Shown here: positions 60,343 through 64,000 of the stretch, piece after piece | Layout of the letters: each line of letters begins with the position of its first letter | How positions within the stretch are numbered: position 1 is the stretch's first letter | Assembly: GCF_001766835.1 (NCBI RefSeq) | Contig: NZ_LKEU01000037.1 | Span: 1-64,000, forward strand | Direction of reading: 5' to 3' | DNA length: 64,000 bases | From: Acetobacterium wieringae | Lineage (GTDB): Bacteria; Bacillota; Clostridia; Eubacteriales; Eubacteriaceae | The notes under the pieces: model-generated | Seen by the model: the letters and a program-made list of their open reading frames with translations, nothing else | Told to the model about the DNA's origin: nothing | The model's database searches: none | Translations under genes and position numbers: made by a program

Positions 60343-60455
60343 TTTTTTGTCCTCACCTTTCAAATCTATATCAATGGTTAAATTATGTTTTAATTCCTGT
60401 TTTTATACCTAGATCAATATTCTATCAAGAAATATTTTTTTTGTCACGTTTTTTC

Positions 60456-60484
60456 TTGATAAGTCACTGTAAATGTGTTAGAAT
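60456..60484 (+). promoter_or_regulatory. Predicted promoter of rpsT
   Basis: TTGATA (60456-60461), 17 bases, TAGAAT (60479-60484), 35 bases before the rpsT start. Confidence 0.65.
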
Positions 60485-60518
60485 TGCTATGTTATAAATA
60501 AATGAGGGGGGTGAACCC

Positions 60519-60785
60519 ATGGCTAACATTAAATCGGCTATGAAACGAGCTAAAACAAATGAAATCAGTCGTCTGCGAAACAAGATGGTGAAAACTAATC
60601 TTAAGACAACCGTGAAGAAATTTGAACTTGCAGTTACTGAAGGTAACGTCGAAGCAGCGCAGGAAGCTTTTCGTTTAGCAACAAAGAAATTTGATATGGC
60701 TGTTACAAAAGGTGTTTTACATAAAAACACAGCAGCGCGTAAAAAAAGTACTTTGGCTAGAATCTTAAACAAGATGACTGCTTAA
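60519..60785 (+). CDS. rpsT: 30S ribosomal protein S20
   Basis: An 88-residue highly basic helical protein that binds 16S rRNA. MANIKSAMKRAKTNEISRLR at the N-terminus, LHKNTAARKKSTLARILNKM at the C-terminus. GAGGGGGGTGAACCC gives a strong ribosome site. Monocistronic with its own promoter and terminator; divergent from lepA. Confidence 0.97.
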   Translation: MANIKSAMKRAKTNEISRLRNKMVKTNLKTTVKKFELAVTEGNVEAAQEAFRLATKKFDMAVTKGVLHKNTAARKKSTLARILNKMTA

Positions 60786-60832
60786 TTACCTCATTTATAT
60801 ATTCCCAAAACCCGTGTCTCTAGGGTCTATCC

Positions 60833-60863
60833 AAAGATGTACTTACTCAGGTACATCTTTTTT
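60833..60863 (+). terminator. Terminator of rpsT
   Basis: AAAGATGTAC (60833-60842) pairs perfectly with GTACATCTTT (60851-60860), followed by TTT. Confidence 0.85.
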
Positions 60864-60926
60864 ATTGTTTAAAAACAACCAAACTTCCTGTCGGTGCAAA
60901 ACAAGCGCTTATTGCAATCCTACCCT

Positions 60927-61002
60927 ACCACCAACGACCAAGGGAGTATTGGTGGTACTCATCTTTCCTTTTAATACGCCAACGCATCGGTACGAGGCGT
61001 TT
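60927..61002. repeat. Two further inverted repeats between rpsT and holA
   Basis: ACCACCAA (60927-60934) pairs with TTGGTGGT (60949-60956), and ACGCC with GGCGT near 60977-61002. No T run follows, so they may be remnants of a repeat element rather than terminators. Confidence 0.4.
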
Positions 61003-61007
61003 GGGTT

Positions 61008-62024
61008 TTATCCAATCTTCATTAAAAATAATTCCAGGGCAAAATTTTGATCGATTTCCCCCAGTTTCATCTGAGCATCAAGGTCTGCTCCAAGTAGCAT
61101 AATTTCCCATAAATTGTCGATTGGATAATTTTTTCCGTTTTTTAACAGCTTATTGACAATAAATGGGGCCAACTTCATTTCTGTCGCCACTGTTTTGGCC
61201 GGCAATCCCCGGGCACTGTATATTTTAACCATCAGCAGCATCCGAATTTGCCGAAGCAATAGACTAAAGACACCAAAAGGGGATTCCCCTTCCAGATAAA
61301 AGTGATTCAACATCAGCAGGGCTTGATCTTTTTGCCCGCTGACGGCATAGTCAATCAATTTGAAAATCCCCTCTTCAATCGACTGCGGTAAGATCAGCAG
61401 GATATCTTCTTTGGTGATTTCATTGCGATCCCCGGTATAGTCAATCAGACTGTTGAGTTCATTGTCGACCATCTCCATGGTTTTTTTCTCATTCATCAAA
61501 TACATCGAACGCTGAATAAACAGCTCCAATTCACTGCGACTGATTTTTTTATTGGCATTTTTAACCCGCCGGGTAATCCAGGCCTTAAGGTCGCTGGCAT
61601 CCAGTTTTTCAAACACAACCAGGGTACCTGTCTTGATCAAACTTTTGTACAGTTTTTTACGCTTGTCCGGTTGTTCCCAGTAGATAATTAAGAGCGTCGA
61701 TGGACAGGGTTTTTCCAGGTAGGCTGCGATCCGATCCAAATCCTTTTTATCGGAAATCTTATCCAACTGGGCCTCTTCCCGGACAATCACCATCCGCTTA
61801 CTGCTCATCATCGGCAGTGTTTCACAGGTAGCCAACAATTCCGAGACATCCAAATTTTTATCGCTATAGGTGGTCAAATTCAAGGGTTCCAAGCCCTTGG
61901 CCAATTCTGTACCGATCAGTGTTTTTTCCATCATATGGCCAATGTACTGTTCTGGACCGGTAAACAGATAGACTGAACTGATTTCTTTATTTTTTAAGCT
62001 TTTATTAAGTTCTTTGTAATTCAC
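61008..62024 (-). CDS. holA: DNA polymerase III subunit delta
   Basis: A 338-residue clamp-loader subunit. Family features: VYLFTGPEQYIGHMMEKTLI near the N-terminus (degenerate P-loop), AYLEKPCPSTLLIIYWEQPD, SELELFIQRSMYLMNEKKTM and the C-terminal collar domain (RQIRMLLMVKIYSARGLPAK). It lies downstream of comEC, as often in Firmicutes. Length is normal. Confidence 0.92.
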   Translation of the reverse strand: MNYKELNKSLKNKEISSVYLFTGPEQYIGHMMEKTLIGTELAKGLEPLNLTTYSDKNLDVSELLATCETLPMMSSKRMVIVREEAQLDKISDKKDLDRIAAYLEKPCPSTLLIIYWEQPDKRKKLYKSLIKTGTLVVFEKLDASDLKAWITRRVKNANKKISRSELELFIQRSMYLMNEKKTMEMVDNELNSLIDYTGDRNEITKEDILLILPQSIEEGIFKLIDYAVSGQKDQALLMLNHFYLEGESPFGVFSLLLRQIRMLLMVKIYSARGLPAKTVATEMKLAPFIVNKLLKNGKNYPIDNLWEIMLLGADLDAQMKLGEIDQNFALELFLMKIG

Positions 62025-62082
62025 ATTGTTTCTCCAATAATTTAGGTTGAGTTTTGCTTTTTTTATAATTGTTTTAAACTTT

Positions 62083-64000
62083 TTAATTTACATAGCTTTT
62101 AATGCGAATGAATTCACCATTGCTGGTAATTTCCACAGCGCCCTTTTGATCGGTTCGCAGTGCTGCGATAGCTTCTTCCTCCAAACGATTCATTACTTCA
62201 TCACTGGGATGATTAAAGGAATTATTGGCACCCACTGAAATCACTGCAGTTTCCGGCTCCACCACCTGTAAAAAAGCCAGCGAAGATGAGGTTTTACTGC
62301 CATGGTGAGGAATTTTGATCACTTGAAAGTCCCGTTCATCGCTTTCGGCCTGCAATTCGGCAATCAACTGTTTTTCGACCTCGGTTTCTACATCTCCACA
62401 CAATAATAGATTAAAATTTTGATAGGAAAGAGCCATCACCAGCGACGCGTTATTCTGCTCTTCATCTGCTACCGGACGGATCGAACCGTCTGGATTATAC
62501 ACCGTAATGGTTACGCCGTCACGCCCTTTTACCACTGATCCTTTTTTTAATAAGGACACTGGAACCAGCTGTTGATTGAGAAGTTCGTCATTGTTGGTCT
62601 GGACACTCATAAAGAGATTCTCGACCGGATAACCGTCAAAGATCAATTCTTCAACCCCCTGACTATGATCAACATGGTTATGCGTTAAAAAGATGGCATC
62701 CAGTCCCCTGATGTTTTTAGCATAAAGAACCGGGTAGAGTACCCGATCTGCGACCCGATTGCTTCGTTCAAAAAGATAGCCGCCCCCATCAACCAGATAA
62801 TTCTGACCACCCGGAGTCTCAATTAAAATGCTGTCGCCCTGACCCACATCCAAAACAGTAACGACCAGATTTCTGGGCAACAGCGGTGCTGCTGCCACAA
62901 TCAGCACCAACACCAGTGCAAAACTTAACACTGTATTTCGAACATAGGGTTGCCGGAGATAAAAATAGCCGGAAAACAGAAAGACCAGCAACAACGCCAG
63001 TGCCATTTCAGCCAGGGATAATCCGCCCCGACTGATTCTCACAAAATTTACGGCATTTCCCAGATCATTAATTCCTTTGAGCACCACTACGATGGATTCC
63101 CCTAAAAATTCGATCGGCACTGATATGATGGGGGCTAACCCGGGAACAATCGCAACGATTGCCAAAAAAACCATCCCCACCAACAAAAACGCACCAACCA
63201 GCGGCACCACCAGCAAATTAGACAAGAAACTCATCAGTGTAAAGCTCTTAAAGTGGTAAAGCACAATCGGCAGGGTTCCCACCGTGGCGCAAAAAGTCAG
63301 CACCAGACCTTGAATCACCGGTCCCGCTTTGATTTTTGGGTTAACCCGTTTTTTATTTCGGTGTTTTTCATAAGCATACAACAACGGGAGATAAAAAAGA
63401 ATGATCCCCAACATTGCACCCATGGAAAGTTGAAACCCGGCCTGAAAAAGCTGGGCAGGCCAGATAAAAAGAATTATTATTCCCGCCAAACACAGCTGAT
63501 TCAGGGCATCCCGCTCTCGGTGCAGTCTCTGGCCGCCAGTGAGACAAAGAAGCATGATGGCAGCTCGGATCACCGGTGCCGCAAAACCGGTGAGGGCAAC
63601 ATAAAATAACAAAGCAGGAACTAAAAATAAAATCCAGTACTGCTTTTTAATCTTCAAAATGAACAGCAGAGAAGAAATCATCAAGAACACATAGCCCACA
63701 TGGAGTCCGGAAACCGATAAAACATGGGTCACTCCAGCGTCCTGAAAGCTCTGACCAAGTTCCTCATTGATATTTTTCTCACCAAAAACAACGCCCTTGA
63801 GCAAATCTGCCACATCGTTTGAAAAATTGAGCTCCGCCTGGTGTTCCAGGTGGTGTTTAATACCCAAGATTCGATCATACAGACGCACTTGATGACCAAT
63901 TTGGCGGATATTTTCCGGTTTAACCGTCAGCAATCCCTCAATTGACAGGGCTTTAAGATAGAGTCCATAATCAAATCCGCCTGGGTTTCTTTGACCTGAT
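62083..64000 (-). CDS. comEC: ComEC/Rec2 DNA-uptake channel protein (5' end beyond the window)
   Basis: The frame stays open to base 64000, so the N-terminus is missing. Visible: the conserved RNPGGFDYGLYLK near the right edge, the competence domain with VTHVLSVSGLHVGYVFLM and about eight membrane helices, and a C-terminal metallo-beta-lactamase domain with VLDVGQGDSILIETPGGQ, LTHNHVDHSQGVEEL and KIPHHGSKTSSSL. It conducts single-stranded DNA across the membrane. An internal ATG at 63933 is not the true start. The other competence genes are not in the window. Intact as far as seen. Confidence 0.94.
   Translation of the reverse strand, partial: SGQRNPGGFDYGLYLKALSIEGLLTVKPENIRQIGHQVRLYDRILGIKHHLEHQAELNFSNDVADLLKGVVFGEKNINEELGQSFQDAGVTHVLSVSGLHVGYVFLMISSLLFILKIKKQYWILFLVPALLFYVALTGFAAPVIRAAIMLLCLTGGQRLHRERDALNQLCLAGIIILFIWPAQLFQAGFQLSMGAMLGIILFYLPLLYAYEKHRNKKRVNPKIKAGPVIQGLVLTFCATVGTLPIVLYHFKSFTLMSFLSNLLVVPLVGAFLLVGMVFLAIVAIVPGLAPIISVPIEFLGESIVVVLKGINDLGNAVNFVRISRGGLSLAEMALALLLVFLFSGYFYLRQPYVRNTVLSFALVLVLIVAAAPLLPRNLVVTVLDVGQGDSILIETPGGQNYLVDGGGYLFERSNRVADRVLYPVLYAKNIRGLDAIFLTHNHVDHSQGVEELIFDGYPVENLFMSVQTNNDELLNQQLVPVSLLKKGSVVKGRDGVTITVYNPDGSIRPVADEEQNNASLVMALSYQNFNLLLCGDVETEVEKQLIAELQAESDERDFQVIKIPHHGSKTSSSLAFLQVVEPETAVISVGANNSFNHPSDEVMNRLEEEAIAALRTDQKGAVEITSNGEFIRIKSYVN

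Overview
The window looks like a chromosomal segment of an anaerobic, acetogen-type Firmicute, most likely Acetobacterium or a close relative in the Eubacteriaceae. The basis is a three-part corrinoid methyltransferase operon ending in a methyl-tetrahydrofolate-type enzyme, an ornithine/alanine racemase-like gene, rubrerythrin under an exact PerR box, strong GGAGG ribosome binding sites and frequent TTG/GTG starts. The genus is an inference from gene content, not from an alignment.

Bases 1-15483 are accessory DNA. Most of it (219-9670, all on the minus strand) is the replication module of a prophage or integrative element: sigma-like activator, two small proteins, DUF2800 nuclease-like protein, DUF2815 protein, small membrane protein, family A DNA polymerase, Rha regulator, zinc-ribbon protein, DUF4406-like protein, VapE/primase-helicase and VRR-NUC nuclease. 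The module stops at a SNF2-type helicase cut inside its Walker A motif by what looks like the end of an IS21-family element. On the opposite strand, 10139-15018 holds a Hachiman-type defence locus (HamA/DUF1837 plus HamB helicase). It is preceded by two extra genes, one with an NBR1/FW-like immunoglobulin fold. The HamA lacks residues I expect in the nuclease signature. The island abuts the 3' end of the tmRNA gene (15484-15882), a classical integration site.

Bases 15484-41410 are core chromosome. They carry ssrA-smpB-rnr and mutS-miaB, a cation efflux gene, NAD(P)HX repair, yebC with a peptidoglycan-binding protein, a small alarmone synthetase with a radical SAM protein, a PP2C phosphatase, a lipid glycosyltransferase, degV, rnhA, leuS, a PLP racemase with an Ldh-family dehydrogenase, rubrerythrin, and a HAD phosphatase with an HPr-kinase/PEPCK-like ATPase. 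A 170-bp MITE-like palindrome lies between miaB and the efflux gene, and a consensus promoter with a short terminated RNA lies ahead of leuS.

Bases 41582-44390 hold lemA and a DUF2207 membrane protein separated by a nested palindromic repeat. Bases 44479-58474 form a catabolic and regulatory locus: SorC regulator 1, a LytTR two-component pair, DhaK paralogue 1, a glycerol-kinase-like FGGY kinase, a three-gene corrinoid methyltransferase operon, a DeoR regulator, SorC regulator 2, and a divergent operon dhaL - VOC protein - dhaK - LsrF-like aldolase. I infer that this locus demethylates, phosphorylates and cleaves a small (possibly O-methylated) polyol or ketose, sending methyl groups to the acetogenic pathway and trioses to glycolysis. 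Bases 58537-64000 are core genes again: lepA, rpsT, holA and the 3' part of comEC, which runs off the window.
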